The notes under the pieces: model-generated
The model's database searches: none
The model's input: only the letters and a program-made list of their open reading frames with translations
What the model was told of the DNA's origin: nothing
Origin: Phalacrocorax aristotelis
Taxonomy: Eukaryota; Chordata; Aves; Suliformes; Phalacrocoracidae
Assembly: GCF_949628215.1 (NCBI RefSeq)
Contig: NC_134276.1
Coordinates: forward strand, 67,434,233-67,498,232
Reading direction: 5' to 3'
Length of the DNA: 64,000 nt
Position numbers and translations under genes: made by a program
Shown: positions 23,901 through 35,260 of the stretch, piece by piece
Layout: each line of letters starts with the position of its first letter
How positions within the stretch are numbered: the first letter of the stretch is position 1

Positions 23901-26900
23901 GATTTACATACATTTGGTTTATAGATTCATGAGGTGATTTACGCGTCCCTTTCAGCAGATGCATTTTCCACTCAAAATCTGATTTCGGAAGGACAAATAG
24001 AAAATGGAAACACTGACTTAAGGTCCTCAGGCCCAACGAGGGAGACGTGACAGCATGTTCCTTCAATGTTATGTAGGAAACCTCCTTTTTACCTGAGAGA
24101 TAATTCCGAAGAGTTGTCACGAGACCTTCCCAGGTTTTGTTGTTGGATACGTTGTAATAAATTTGTAGTCCTCTATCCCCATAAACATCGGGTCGTAACG
24201 TTACACCTTCATGGGGAAAGAAAAGCCAAGGCAAAGCAGAGGAGAGGTGCCAGGCACAGATTTGTTCATTTAAATTGACAATAGGGATTACGCCGCTTCA
24301 AGACTCATTATTCTAAGCATACGAGATCCCCAGGCTTTGCTGGAGAGGATTTAACCATGTTCGGAAACCATCTCAGTTCTGAATTGTTCAACTGAAAACC
24401 AAAAGCTACTGCTAAACTCTTTTCTTTTCACGTATATCCTTGCTGTTATCAGAACAGCTTGCAAAAATCATTCCAGCCATTGCACTGGATTTCCCCAGGG
24501 CTTGTTAAAAGTAACAGTTATAATAGTCACGTTAGGTTAAAGAAACAGATTGTACTGCAGTGTGAGAAACAGCTTTTGAAAAAGCCACACTTAATATTTT
24601 ACAGGAATTATTTTTCCAGCAAACATCAAGCTTATTGAATATTGGGAAAGGAAAATTCAAAATTCAGCAACAGGCAGATAGAATAATTTTTAGGGCTACA
24701 GCTTCGATAAAGTAATTTTTTTCCTTCCCATTGCTTGTAAAAACAAGCCATTAGAGGGGTGAAGTTTTAGCAGGAAGCACAGATGATCTCTTGCTAATAT
24801 TGTCTTGTCCCTCCCCAGCCTCACTCTGTGTCCCACACATGTTTGTTTCTAATCCCATGTGTCTTTGCCTGTCTTATTTTTATTTGCTTGGCCACCGGCA
24901 CAGCACACCCCAGCGGGGAGGGGTTCCTGCTCTCCCAGGGACTTTCCAAGCTGCTGACAAGTGTGGAAATACCCACCCCAGGCTGCTCGCCCCGGTGCCC
25001 CTTGACCTCACTGGGCACCCCAAAACCTCTGGGGTGCTTGGGGAGCTGAAGCAGAAACCAGGGTTTCCCCAGGGGCTGACCCCTGCCCATGGGGAGAGGA
25101 GGTATATATTTATATAGATAATATATAAAAATATATTAAATAGCTATACATTTCTAAAAATTAATAAATTAATGTGCCAATTTTTTTTTAAAGCCTGCAA
25201 GTGTTTGCAGGCAGAAGTTAAACTTTGCAGGGATTGTCTGGGGAGAGTCAACCCGATTTATTCCACATTTGCCTCCCTTTGTGCCCGGGCCCTGCTGGTG
25301 CCTCTCAGCGCAGCCCAGCCCACGCAGCCGCTGCAGGGTCCCAGCGGGTTTAACTCCCTGCCGGGCTGCAGCCGGCCAGACCGTGGCAATACCTGGGGAT
25401 TTCAGCTGGTCTTGGTAATCCGGCTCATATGGATTCACCGTCCTCATTAAAGAGTAAATGGAGAGTGCGAACAGCCCAGACATCACCACGTAGAAAGCCA
25501 GGTAGTACAGGCTGATCCACACTGTGGAAAAAAATAAGGGCAAAATCTCATTTTTTGAGCAAGGGGTGCAGTGATCCCTCCGCAGCCAGGACCGTCCTGG
25601 CACCAGTGACCATCTCCTTTCTGCCCTTGGCCCCAGGGAGGTTTTCCCTGTGAAGAGACTAGTGGTTTGGATCTTCTTCTTTATACTCAAAAGAATATTC
25701 TTCTAGAAAAATTTTACTGTAAATTTGTTCGGTTTTACAAGGGCTTTTGAAGTAGTTGGTGCTTAGCTCACTCAGATCATTTAAAGCTTAAAAGATCGTG
25801 CGACTTCTTGAAGTGGCTTCACGTATTAGGACCACTTATCTGCTTATTAACATGGACTAAGCGACACAGCCCAGGTATTTCTTTAACAAAAACAAGTTGC
25901 TGCTGCTTGTGTTATTTGGATGGCGGGTGTCAGTATTTCGGGTGTGCTGATTTTAGACCCATATCACCTCACTACCTTTTACATCTGAAATCACCATCAG
26001 CAAAACATGTCATCTCACTATTTTAATTCTGGTGTGAGATGTGGAATGACACTGTGCCTCTGTCTGTGTGTGCGTAACACGTCTTACAAGCGGCCAGTGC
26101 CCTACACGCAGCCAGTATCTTGGAGTGGCCGTCAGAAACCACTCCCTGTAATCATCGGTGCTTCATAGCACCTTCTTCTCTCCAAAGTGGAAAGGCTCAT
26201 GTTTCAGTTTGGTTTTCTGTAAAACCATGGTTTTAAGAATGGCTAACAAGCTGCACTCATGGGCTTCATGGCAGAAAAAATTCACCTAGAAGCTTGCAGC
26301 TGCTCTGTGGGAAGAGCAGGGACCTCCCTTACAACGGTCAGAGCTGCCCTTCCCAGAACGTAGATCAGAAAAATCACAGTTGTCGTAGACACATTTGCAT
26401 TAGCACACAGTGATAAGAGAGAACATCTACTGAGCAGACAGTAATTTAGAAAGGAATTTTGGAAAAGCAAAATACCTTTCCAGAGAATTGGACAAAACCC
26501 ACCGACTAAACAAAACGGTCTGCATACCAGACCCCTGTAGCCAGCAGTGTCAGAATCATACTGTATCCATCCCCCTTGGCTATTAATAAGTTAATTGTTA
26601 ATGCATTAAATATTGTCCTTTTGAAATATTTGGTCTGAAATTAGTTTAAAGTCATCTTATACTTGCAGGAACCTCTTGGGTCAATGTTTTGGTGTAATTG
26701 ACTCAGCTTACAAGGCCAGCCTAAAAGCAGCCCAGAAGCATTTACGAGCGCTGATGTCTTCAACAATTACAACACATCTACCATCACATTACGTCCCATT
26801 CATTAGGACGACCTTCCACCCAAGGTTTTTAAGTGTATCAGAAGAAAGAGAAGACTCTTGTGTATGAAAACCTACCCCAGTTAATTAAGGTCCTTCCCAT

Positions 26901-26987
26901 AAAGAGCTTTGTTTCTGGATTCCAGACAAATCGACGGAAATTTTCCATCCGCTCGCTGCAGGTCTTTTTTTCATTTAAAGTTGCCAT
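20749..26987 (-). CDS. ATP4B: ATP4B, gastric H+/K+-ATPase beta subunit, complete coding region in seven exons
   Basis: This is the beta subunit of the P-type proton pump of acid-secreting oxynticopeptic cells; it is needed for folding and surface delivery of the alpha subunit and for K+ handling. CDS parts (minus): 26876-26987, 25393-25521, 24093-24206, 23130-23329, 21731-21787, 21074-21166 and 20749-20910, giving 867 nt and 288 aa. All are GT-AG and in frame. It is a type II protein: cytosolic tail 1-37, one membrane helix about 38-63, extracellular domain 64-288. Six cysteines (131, 152, 162, 178, 201, 260) match the three family disulfides. Sequons are N99, N103, N130, N146, N161, N193, N219 and N249, one more (N249) than in the human protein as I recall it. 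The C-terminus [17 protein letters not shown] is diagnostic. Mammalian Tyr20 is Phe20. Identity is certain by motif and by the TFDP1 neighbour. Confidence 0.98.
21074..21166 (-). CDS. ATP4B: ATP4B coding exon 6
   Basis: A phase-0 exon encoding [20 protein letters not shown] and [11 protein letters not shown] (205-235). The [21 protein letters not shown] block is the strongest beta-subunit signature (sequon N219). The loop before it is about two residues shorter than in mammals. Confidence 0.98.
21167..21730 (-). other. ATP4B: ATP4B intron between exons 5 and 6
   Basis: 0.56 kb. Longer open frames overlap it in both directions but none is conserved-looking. Nothing recognised. Confidence 0.8.
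21731..21787 (-). CDS. ATP4B: ATP4B coding exon 5 (19 codons)
   Basis: A small phase-0 exon encoding [19 protein letters not shown] (residues 186-204). The acceptor is ctatttcag and the donor GTG|gtaagt. It holds sequon N193 and Cys201, which pairs with Cys260 of the last exon in the family structure. Confidence 0.97.
21788..23129 (-). other. ATP4B: ATP4B intron between exons 4 and 5
   Basis: 1.3 kb, with a more GC-rich patch at about 21,960-22,350. A minus-strand open frame near 22,344-22,640 has an AG|gtaag-like start but no homology to the protein, so it is not an exon. Confidence 0.8.
23130..23329 (-). CDS. ATP4B: ATP4B coding exon 4
   Basis: The acceptor is cacatctag and the donor AGA|gtaagt. 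Residues 119-185 run from [20 protein letters not shown] to CFIIKMNR. It holds Cys131, Cys152, Cys162 and Cys178 (two of three disulfides) and sequons N130, N146 and N161. [19 protein letters not shown] is a family signature. Confidence 0.98.
23330..24092 (-). other. ATP4B: ATP4B intron between exons 3 and 4
   Basis: 0.76 kb, AT-rich; nothing recognised. Confidence 0.8.
24093..24206 (-). CDS. ATP4B: ATP4B coding exon 3
   Basis: The acceptor is ccatgaag and the donor ctcag|gtaaaa. It encodes [21 protein letters not shown] and [17 protein letters not shown] (residues 82-118), with two N-glycosylation sequons (N99, N103) at the start of the extracellular domain. Confidence 0.97.
24207..25392 (-). 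other. ATP4B: ATP4B intron between exons 2 and 3
   Basis: 1.2 kb. It contains an AT-rich stretch at about 25,100-25,170 and a GC-rich patch at about 25,270-25,390 next to exon 2; nothing else recognised. Confidence 0.8.
25100..25171. repeat. AT-rich low-complexity stretch
   Basis: tatatatttatatagataa and related TA/TTA units between two GC-rich patches of the ATP4B intron. Confidence 0.6.
25393..25521 (-). CDS. ATP4B: ATP4B coding exon 2 (transmembrane helix)
   Basis: The acceptor is ttttccacag and the donor ccccag|gtattg. It encodes [20 protein letters not shown] and IYSLM (residues 39-63), the single membrane span, then [17 protein letters not shown]. The YYLAFYxxMxGLFALxxxxL pattern is the alpha-contacting beta helix of Na,K/H,K-ATPases, and NPYxPDYQDQLxSPG is typical of ATP4B. 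Confidence 0.98.
25522..26875 (-). other. ATP4B: ATP4B first intron
   Basis: 1.35 kb between coding exons 1 and 2; no repeat or RNA gene recognised. Confidence 0.8.
26876..26987 (-). CDS. ATP4B: ATP4B coding exon 1 (start codon, cytosolic N-terminus)
   Basis: It encodes [20 protein letters not shown] (1-20) and [17 protein letters not shown] (21-37) plus the first base of Val38; the donor is TGGG|gtagg. The ATG at 26987-26985 has A at -3 and G at +4, a good Kozak context. Family features are EKKTC, RMENF, WNPET and GRT. Residue 20, a tyrosine in the mammalian FRxY/FQRY endocytosis motif, is Phe. It lies inside an unrelated-looking region and is found only by reading the minus strand. Confidence 0.96.
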
Positions 26988-27077
26988 TTTCTCACAAAAT
27001 TTCCCCCAAATGCGTCCTCCTCAGAAAATAAGGAATTCAACCGGTGCCCAAACAGTCCCCCAAGAAAAACACTTTGG

Positions 27078-27085
27078 TTTTTATA
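27078..27085 (-). promoter_or_regulatory. ATP4B: Probable ATP4B TATA box
   Basis: Read on the minus strand it is TATAAAAA in gaagctataaaaaccaaag, about 90 bp before the ATG. This predicts transcription start near 27,050 and a 5'UTR of about 65 nt. A TATA element fits a tissue-restricted gene; mammalian ATP4B promoters are described as TATA-containing as far as I recall. Confidence 0.6.
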
Positions 27086-27125
27086 GCTTCTTCTCTGCTG
27101 AAGGTCAACGAGATTACTTCCTATA

Positions 27126-27195
27126 CCAATAAAAGCCTCTGCTCACCATTATCAACCTGCAGCAGATACAATTCTTCAATAAAAGGTGTTGATAA
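27126..27195 (-). promoter_or_regulatory. ATP4B: CCAAT plus three GATA motifs upstream of the ATP4B TATA
   Basis: CCAAT at 27126-27130; GATAA on the minus strand at 27153-27149; GATA on the plus strand at 27165-27168 and 27191-27194. GATA4/GATA6 binding to gastric H+/K+-ATPase subunit promoters is established knowledge, so this cluster 40-110 bp above the TATA is a reasonable candidate control region. Single GATA matches are common by chance. Confidence 0.4.
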
Positions 27196-27654
27196 TGCTC
27201 GGTGTTGAGGCTGCCAAGGAGAAGTTAGTCCCTATCAAATGCCCTTCTCCTTTCTCTTGACCATTTTAGCAGATCGGCAGAGTTACGCATTTTGCGGAGT
27301 GCCCATAGGGCTTGTGATAGGCTCGGTGCGATAGCTGCTATCAGAGCAGATAAAGGGAAGGAGAACTTGTTTCTCTCTAGGTTTTCTTTTATTTTTTTTT
27401 TTTTTGGTTCCAATTAACCTGCAAATAGTGAATATAATTCTCCCACTACACCTATTACCATGTGTTGGGATATAGGGGATTGCAGCAGGAGTGAGTAGGG
27501 GAAAAGCACTGTTCAATGCTTTTCTGTCTTCTGTGGGGAATGTTTTTAGGTGATCTCTGACGATGATGACTCAACTTCAGAGGGTATCCCCACCTTGCTT
27601 GCTGACTATCCCTGCCTCCCTCTCAGCATGCCACCAGAAGAAAGATGGAGGACA

Positions 27655-27730
27655 GAAAAAGAAAAAATAATATAATAATTAAGTAAATAATAAAGAATAT
27701 CACTAATAGTATAATAACATAATAAAAGTT
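27655..27730. repeat. AT-rich (ATA/AAT) low-complexity stretch
   Basis: Repeated aataat, ataata and aataa units (ataatataataattaagt ...). Confidence 0.7.
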
Positions 27731-30700
27731 TTTCCATACAGGTGTAAGACGAGGCAGAGCGGAGAACATACAGATATCATTTTCTGTCTGCTTTACAGCC
27801 AAAGGCTCTGGTACGTTCGGAGCCCAACCCTGAGCTCTCTCTGTGCACAGAGGAGCAGGACTGAAAAGTGTCCCCATCAGCTCCCCATGGATGGAAAAGC
27901 AAAGGGTGCATGGCAAGCGGCAAAGCCAACGGGCTCTCTAAATGCCCCTGCTGCAAGGAGAGCTTGGGTTTTTGAAAGTCCTTCCAAGCACACTGGTGTG
28001 CTTGCTGCTTGTCGAAGTTGTTCGCTAATGCTCTTACTCTCTTACTGGACCCCAGTAACGTCAAACCCCAAAACTGCCCTGTATATTCAGCAGGACTGGG
28101 GTTTCATCCCTTTTAACTAGGTATATGGGCGTTCCCTGCTTTTCACTCACTTCACCGGACACATGGTGGGGGCTAAATCTTTAAAACGGGCTTACATGAG
28201 AAGGCTGACTGAGAGACTTTGGATTATTTGGACTTTGAGACAGCTGTAACTGAGCCTGTCAGCTGGAGTAATATGGCAGGGTTATTCTGTCAAATAATGC
28301 TGAGTTTCTGAACATATAGAGAGATTTACTGTGCTTTTCTGCCTCAGATCAAGCAGCATGATAGATAGTGTAATAGCCACCAATTTAGGGTGATTTAACT
28401 TGTTTTCAGATGATGAAATAGGAGTCAGGCCAAGTAAAAGAAAAATAAGATTTGCAGACATTTGACCAATTTGTATTTCCCACAGAAAGGAGAGGAGGGT
28501 GAACAGAAAGGTACTTTCAGTGATGATTACACCATGAACTGACCAACATTCAGGACAAATGGTTCATTTTTTTAAAGTTAAAATAAGACAAGGAGATTGG
28601 GCAGCGGCCTGAAAATGAAACAGCTACCCAGAGGTTAAAAGGCTGTCGGAGGCTCCCACATAGCAGTTTCAGAAATGAGAACAGAGGAGTGAAGAGGTTA
28701 GGGGGAAAAGCAGGGAGGGAAGTAGCAGGTCTTCAGCAGGATTTCACTTTTTTCCATATTGAGCATGAGCCCGTCTGGTGGATCGGGTGGAAGGGAGCAA
28801 CTGGACTCAGTTAGATGGGGAGTTAGAATATTTATGAAGAAAGGGAAGGAAATTTAAATCTCGACCCTGCTTGCAGAAAGGTGATAATCTAACGGTGCAC
28901 AACTTCAGGATGCAGCTAAATCTAAACAACAACCAGATTAATTATTCATAACAAAATCAAATCCCAAATTATGCTCAAAGGAAAATGTTGCTATTTCTGT
29001 TTCCACACGCTGAAGGTGGTGTACAAATCAGCAGGGTTTCCACCGCAAGTAAAGGTGAGGAGGCACCGCTCAGGTCACCACAGCTGAGCCTGAGCACAAG
29101 TGTCTGCACAGAAGGCAAAATGGAGCCTCTCGAAAATTAGGAGTTTGTGCTCTAATGAAACTGAGGCCAAGGATTTCGTGTGCTCTTCCCTCTTATATTA
29201 TATCCCATCTGTTCCCATCTATCATTGTCTGGGGAACCTACGGTCCTAATTTTTATTGAGCAGGATGCAAACCAGAAAAGGATTTTTCTATTTTTCCAGT
29301 GTCATGGGAACCACCTGATTTTTTGAGGTCCTGCAGCCCTGGCTGGAAAGGACAGAGAACCCCTGCAACAGCCCTGAGCAGCTCTGCTCCTCTCTCCCTC
29401 AGAGGTTTTGATTCGCACTAACTCAGTGTAGCAGCAGCTGTCAAACCCGTGGTGGCTGCTGTGCCACCAGAACCTCAGTGATCACATATTCACCACTACC
29501 AAAACCCACACAGGCATCGTTCTCCTTTTCTCCCTGTGCAGAGCTGCCAGCAGATTGTGGAGAAGGATAGGTTTTCAACCCATGGATTGTGGCCCCTGAA
29601 TTCTCTGTATGAATGTCTTCCAACCACTTTGGAAGGGGTAATTTAGAAAAACAGGGCCTATGCCCATGAGATATGTTCTTGGTACGGGGATAAACTCTGC
29701 TGAAAAGTGTTTAGAAAAAGATAAACCTTGCAGGTTTAGAAGGCAGCAAGTGATGGGTATGGCATATGTTATTGTCCTATAAGCACCATATTTGTCAGTC
29801 AGTAAGTGCTGACTTTGCTATTTCTTTATTTTCTTCTCCAGTTCTAACTCAGAATACAAAAATACAATATTTTATTCTAGGCTGCTTCATCCAAATAAGA
29901 TTTTTTTTTCCAGTTTGATGTCTAATCAGGCTAAATCACTTGCTTTTGGTTCAGGATAGATTAATTGGTACCTGCTTGCTCTGTGAGACCCCCTCTGCAG
30001 TAGTAATTCCCCCATGTGCCGGAGCTCCCATGACACAGCAGCGGGGTTGCACATGGGGATGGGGTTTTCCTTGGCTGACACTCCATTGCCTGGCCAGGGA
30101 CCCTGTCCCATTCCCCTGACCAGGGCACAAGAGGCACTCAAGCTTAAACCCCCAGGTGATGTGACAGCAGAGGCTAACCCAGCCTGTCACTGAACCGACT
30201 AGAAATGCAACATTTTAAAATTTTGGGAGTTTTTTATCCTTGGATATTTTGACATTTCAGCCTCTCCTCCTGTCAGGTCTGGCTAAAGGCTGCAAATCAC
30301 CTCCTGGTCCCCCTGTCACTGCTGCCACGGGAGCTGCGCTCCCCTTTCTGCTCTCCCCCTCCATCCTCTCTGTTTCCTTGCCCCGCTCACAGCTCCTCCC
30401 GCCTCAGCAGGCAGGTTTGGTACTTCTGGGAGGTGAGCCCATCAGGGTGACCATGCACGTGTCCCTGTGCTTGTGTACATGCAGGCATGTGACAGTCATT
30501 TGCAGTCACAGCTCTTCTTCTGTACCCGCAGTGATTCACTGAACGAGGAGACTCTGGTACAGACATTGCATGAATTTAAACACATTTTGCAGCATTTTTT
30601 CTGAAAATTAGCACTGTCTTTGTAAAGCTTCTCTTACTGCTTGTGTTGTGGGTTAGGGCAAGACTCGAAACTATTTTCAGGCAGGGGGTGCCCCACTGGA

Positions 30701-33700
30701 AGGAAACCATACCTTTTTTCTGTGGCAGCTTGTCTTCAAAATAGAAAAGTATAAATTTTCCAGGTTTATGTCTACTAAAGAGCTTGCTTAAAAAAATCCA
30801 ACAACAGTGTACATAATTCACATAATAAAGTTGAATTGGACAAGAGGACTCCAGGAATGCAGCCGCTGATAAAGAAAAGCATCAACAAGCCCGATCACCC
30901 ACGTGGCTCAGCCCCATCCCTGAGAACACAAGGGGTCCCCTCTATTTCACATCACAAAAAGCCTGCTGCAGAGCCCTCCCCTCTTCCAAGACCTAGACCT
31001 GGGAAAACGTGCAAAAATATTTATTATGTCTTTGGTGGGGCCAAAGAGGTACCATGAGGGGCCTGGAGGGGATGCCATGTGCTGCATGCCATGGACACGG
31101 GCAGCCTGCTCCCAAGCCAGACACAGCCACGTCACCTTCACTGGCTCGTGCCCCTGCCCTCTTCTGCTTCACAGCAGCAGAAACTATAAGAAGAGTAGGG
31201 GCATCAAGAGCTGCACCCTCCTATGTGCATGAGTACTGAGTGTAGAAATTTCCCATTGGGAACCTGGGGATTTTCCACCTCCCTGCAAACAAACTGACTC
31301 AGAATTTGGTGTTCCCCCTGAAAGGCTGGAAAAAAGTTTGGGATGAAAGGAGCAGACGTTCGTAATGACAGATTTTTCCTTTGAGGTTTTTTCCAAACAA
31401 TGAGTGAAATCTGGCTGCACAGAGCTGACAAAAGGTCTTGATGTCTTTATTTACCCACTGAACTGCACAGGAGGCCACGGGAACCTCCTTCTTCTCGTCT
31501 CCTGCCACTTAAGGTGGACGAAATACAGGATATGGGAAGTTGTGAGCAGAGGGGGCACTGATGCCTGTGTGAGGGGATGCAGCAAACATGGGGGGCAAGT
31601 GGGGGTGAGAAACCTGCTGGAACAGCAGGAGGGGGAAGCATTGGTGCACAGAGCTGAAATCAGAGCTCCCATGACACGCTGGCTGTGTGGGACAGCTGAG
31701 CCATGGGCGCGACCCATGTGCAGCTATAAAAAATATGGGATTCTCGTGGAAACTTTGTGTGTGTGAGTGAAAATGAGCATTGCCTTTCTAAGAGGTTTAT
31801 CAAGGTAGGACAGAGTGATGGCTACTCTATGGGGTCTGCTGAAGGGCTCCTGGCCACTGCAGTAATTTGTCAGGACACTTGTTACTGACCAGTGGACGTC
31901 TCACGTTCCCACAGGAGGGTTGCTGGTCTAAGCACCCTCTTGCTGTAGTCCATCAGGATTCAATCAGTGCCCGTTTTCCTCATCTGACCATGCAGGGCTG
32001 CCCATCAGCATCCAGTGCACTGCCCCGATGCTCTGGCCTTGCAGCTGTTGCAGCCAGCCCTGGTCCCTTTGCTGTGACAACCCTCAACCCCGAGCCTTTT
32101 GTCATGTTTAATGTACCCAGAGCTGCTCAAAGAGGGACTGATGTTTGCTTTCCCTGGCTGGTATTTAATGCCTGCATCACTGACCTTGAGCTGGCCACTG
32201 AAGAGAAGGACAGCCGAGGGGGAAGGTTCCACAGGAGCGTGGGGGTGGCACAAGGCTGGAGGTGAGGTTTGAAAAGTTAGACCCAGGCTGAGATGTTATC
32301 CCTTGGAGATGTTGCCCTGAGCAGAACCATGTGGTGGCACGCCTTGGCCAGCAAAGGCTAGGCCTGCTTTATGCAGAGCTCCTCACACGCTGTACCTGCT
32401 TGAGCTGCTTTAGGTTTGCCCTAGGACCTCGGTGTCAAAGTTAATATAACATTAACTTTGTTCACTCGTGATAACGGCACTGATTCCTCCCTCCTGTGGA
32501 GGCTGTGCAGGAGGTGGTGGTGGTGGTGGGGAAATACCAGGAGGGACAGGTTACTGCCTGCTGCCTTACTGGAGCACCACCAGCGCCATGCCAGGGGACC
32601 GGCCTGCAGGTTTTGTGCGGCTCTGTGCCACTGCCTCTCCAAGTACCATGATTTCAGCCTGGCTCCCCAAAAGAGGCGTGCATCGTGTGCCACTTTGGTG
32701 CCTCCATGGTGCGCAGCAAAAACCACACTGGCCAGGAGGAAAACCCACTGCAGTGTAGCATGACGTGGTGGGAGGCTCCTGTGGGGATCCTCCGCAGCAC
32801 GCCTGGGAGTCGCCTATGGGGTCAGACACTGGGGCTGGCATTTGAAGTCCATGAGGTTTATGCCTTTCTCTTTGACCCATGGCTGTCTTCTGTATTAAAA
32901 GATCAGCAGGTGATCAGACATACTGGACTTGCTCTGCTTTTCTCATGGCGACGATAAAGAAAATTTTCTGAAAATTTCTGAAATCTAAAATTTAGAATGA
33001 AAGAGAACGCAGCAAAAATTATTGCCAGTGTCTCAGGCAGTGGAGGATGGTGAAGGGATGCTTTTCATGTCCAGGATTGTATTTTGTGTAGGAATTTGTG
33101 TTTGGGTTTGTTTTGTTTTTAGTTGGATTGTGTTTTTACTAGCAATCCCTCTCATTTGCTTCTCCTGTGTTTCACAGGTTGTCAAGGGAAAATGTGTCAG
33201 TATTTTTCAGACCTGGGGAGCACAGTTATTCCACATTTGATAATAATTATGTCAGATCTGCTGCCTGAAAACTTCAAGGGAAGAAAAAAGTGGGAACCTC
33301 CTGGACTTGAACTGAACTTATATTCCCACTGTTCCCAGCCTCGGGGCAAGTGACAAGAGAAAGGAGGGGGGTTGGCAAAAGTGCAGTGCTGGGCTTGTAA
33401 TAGCACAGAATGATCAGAGCTGTGGAAAAGGTAAAGCAGCCTCTCTTCAGGGCTGACCTACCACTCACCCCGGTTCTCCAGAAGGAGCATGGCTGATATC
33501 CGCTTTTCTGTCCTGCCCCTGTTTGTCCAAGGGCTGCTGAACCCACCAGGGGGCCAGCCAGCTCTCTTTACATCCCCTCTGCCTCTCAAGAAACTGAAGG
33601 AAATTATTGCTATAAAAACCTGCTAAATTGAACACAAAAGTAAACCTAGCAAAACCCAATGATGTTCCTTTCAGACATGGTTGAGTGCCAAAGCCTGCTG

Positions 33701-34830
33701 TTGAGGGGGCAACATACTACTGCTTGTGGTCTCTTTCGGGTGATGGCAAGTAACGGGGTCCTTGGGAATGTTAAACACCCCATGAAACATCTCCAGTAGT
33801 TCTGGCTTCATCAACTTTCATCAAAGGGATTTCTCCATATGCACAGACTGCCACAGGCCGCCACAGGCCATAGAGTTTCATGTGGCGTTGCAAAGAAATA
33901 AGCCACATGCCCAGCCAAACACCCATCTGCAAAGCTGCACCCTGGCTTCTGTTACACTCAAAATCTTGTTCATGGACGAAAGGTATGCTCATCCAGTAAA
34001 GCCAAGAATGTATTGTTAGTGTAATTGAAATCTTATGAGTCTAACCATTACTACTCCAAATCTAGATGTTGCAGGAAAGAACAATGATGCAGTTAAAATT
34101 GTACACACACTTTTTAGCCTTCACCCCTTTTCCTGATGTTATGTTCCCCCTTCCCCTGCTCCTTGGGCTTCTGAGATTAGTGGTGTCTTGCTGGCAGGTC
34201 TGGTGGGGGCTATGGAGAGTCATGAGCATCTGAAGTTCTGCACCAGGAACATAGTGATGTCTGTGTTGATGGCTTCTTTGGCCTTACTCAAGAAACCACA
34301 TGGGGTCATTTTTATGTTTGCAAACTAGCTTTTGCACCTTAGTCTTTCTTCACTGGCCTGCAGCTTCATGTTGCATCTGAATTTGCTGTGCATGGTGTGT
34401 ACTGTCCGCGTTACTACCAGTTACTCCACCTGTTAGGCCTGGTTTCTCTGCTCTTGCCCCGAGCCCTGAAGCACCTTCTGCCTACCTCCAGGCCGCATGT
34501 CCTCACCTGCCCCTCCATAAACTGTTGACAGCTCGGGGTGGGGCTCTATGTATGGAACTATGGCTACATAATATGAAGATAAACAAGTAAAGCAAACATG
34601 CCAAGGACACCTGGTCTACTAGCAAAGCTGCTGCTACAACTGAACCAAGTAACCCAGAGCTGCCGGCAGGTCAAGAGAAGATCAGATTTAGCACGCTCAA
34701 TGGACCTTGTTCCTGAGACTCATTGCCAAGCCCATGGCCAGTCGATGGTGACAGCAGTCCTGTACCAGGGACACCCCATCACCCCTGAGCAGGCCAGACA
34801 CCCCTTGGGGACTGTGGCGCATGGCTGCTG

Positions 34831-34865
34831 GAGGGGTGGTGGTGGTGGTGTTGTGGGTGGTGGGG
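34831..34865 (+). repeat. GGT-rich microsatellite
   Basis: gaggggtggtggtggtggtg followed by ttgtgggtggtgggg. G runs of two to four give weak quadruplex potential. A similar shorter run is at 32,511-32,531, and its complement (CCA repeats) at about 61,797-61,812. Confidence 0.65.
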
Positions 34866-35059
34866 ACCACTTAGCTGGAGGGAAATCCCATCATATTTAA
34901 GTGATAGTGGGCTCAGCCTTCAAGTCTGCCCAGGTGCGCTGGGCTGGGCTTTTCCCCGGCTCTGGCCTCACCGTGGCTGTACTGGCATCACCACCTTGTG
35001 AGGTATTGCTTCCCCTCACCTTTGTTTCCTTTATGCCTCCCTGCTTCAAAGACTGTTGA

Positions 35060-35260
35060 GATATTGCTTAGCCATGCTATTAATAATTTAATAACTCTTC
35101 ATTCTTACTTCCTAAGCCAGTTCTCCCAGAGTCTGTTACTGCCATTTTCCTTTGAACTTCTCCCAGCTTGTCTATGTCTTGGGGGTAATAAGGTGCCCAA
35201 AATTGAATGGTGTTCAAGACATGGCCTTACCAACCACAAACCCACTAAAATCAATGGCAA
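35060..35260 (-). mobile_element. Old CR1/L3-like LINE fragment (minus orientation)
   Basis: On the minus strand, gtcttgaacaccattcaatt then ttgggcacc..ttac and agacatagacaagctgggag aag follow the order of the CR1 region coding for '[24 protein letters not shown]'. It is strongly diverged; ends are approximate. Confidence 0.5.

Larger units (their letters stand above)
27200..35050. other. Intergenic, upstream of ATP4B; no gene recognised
   Basis: Many short frames but no family motif, no credible exon chain and no CR1. Local features are an AT-rich stretch (27,655-27,730), GGT-type short repeats (32,511-32,531; 34,831-34,865) and a small imperfect tandem gccacaggcc duplication near 33,850. 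GRK1, expected here from mammalian synteny, was looked for by its kinase motifs and not found. Confidence 0.55.
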
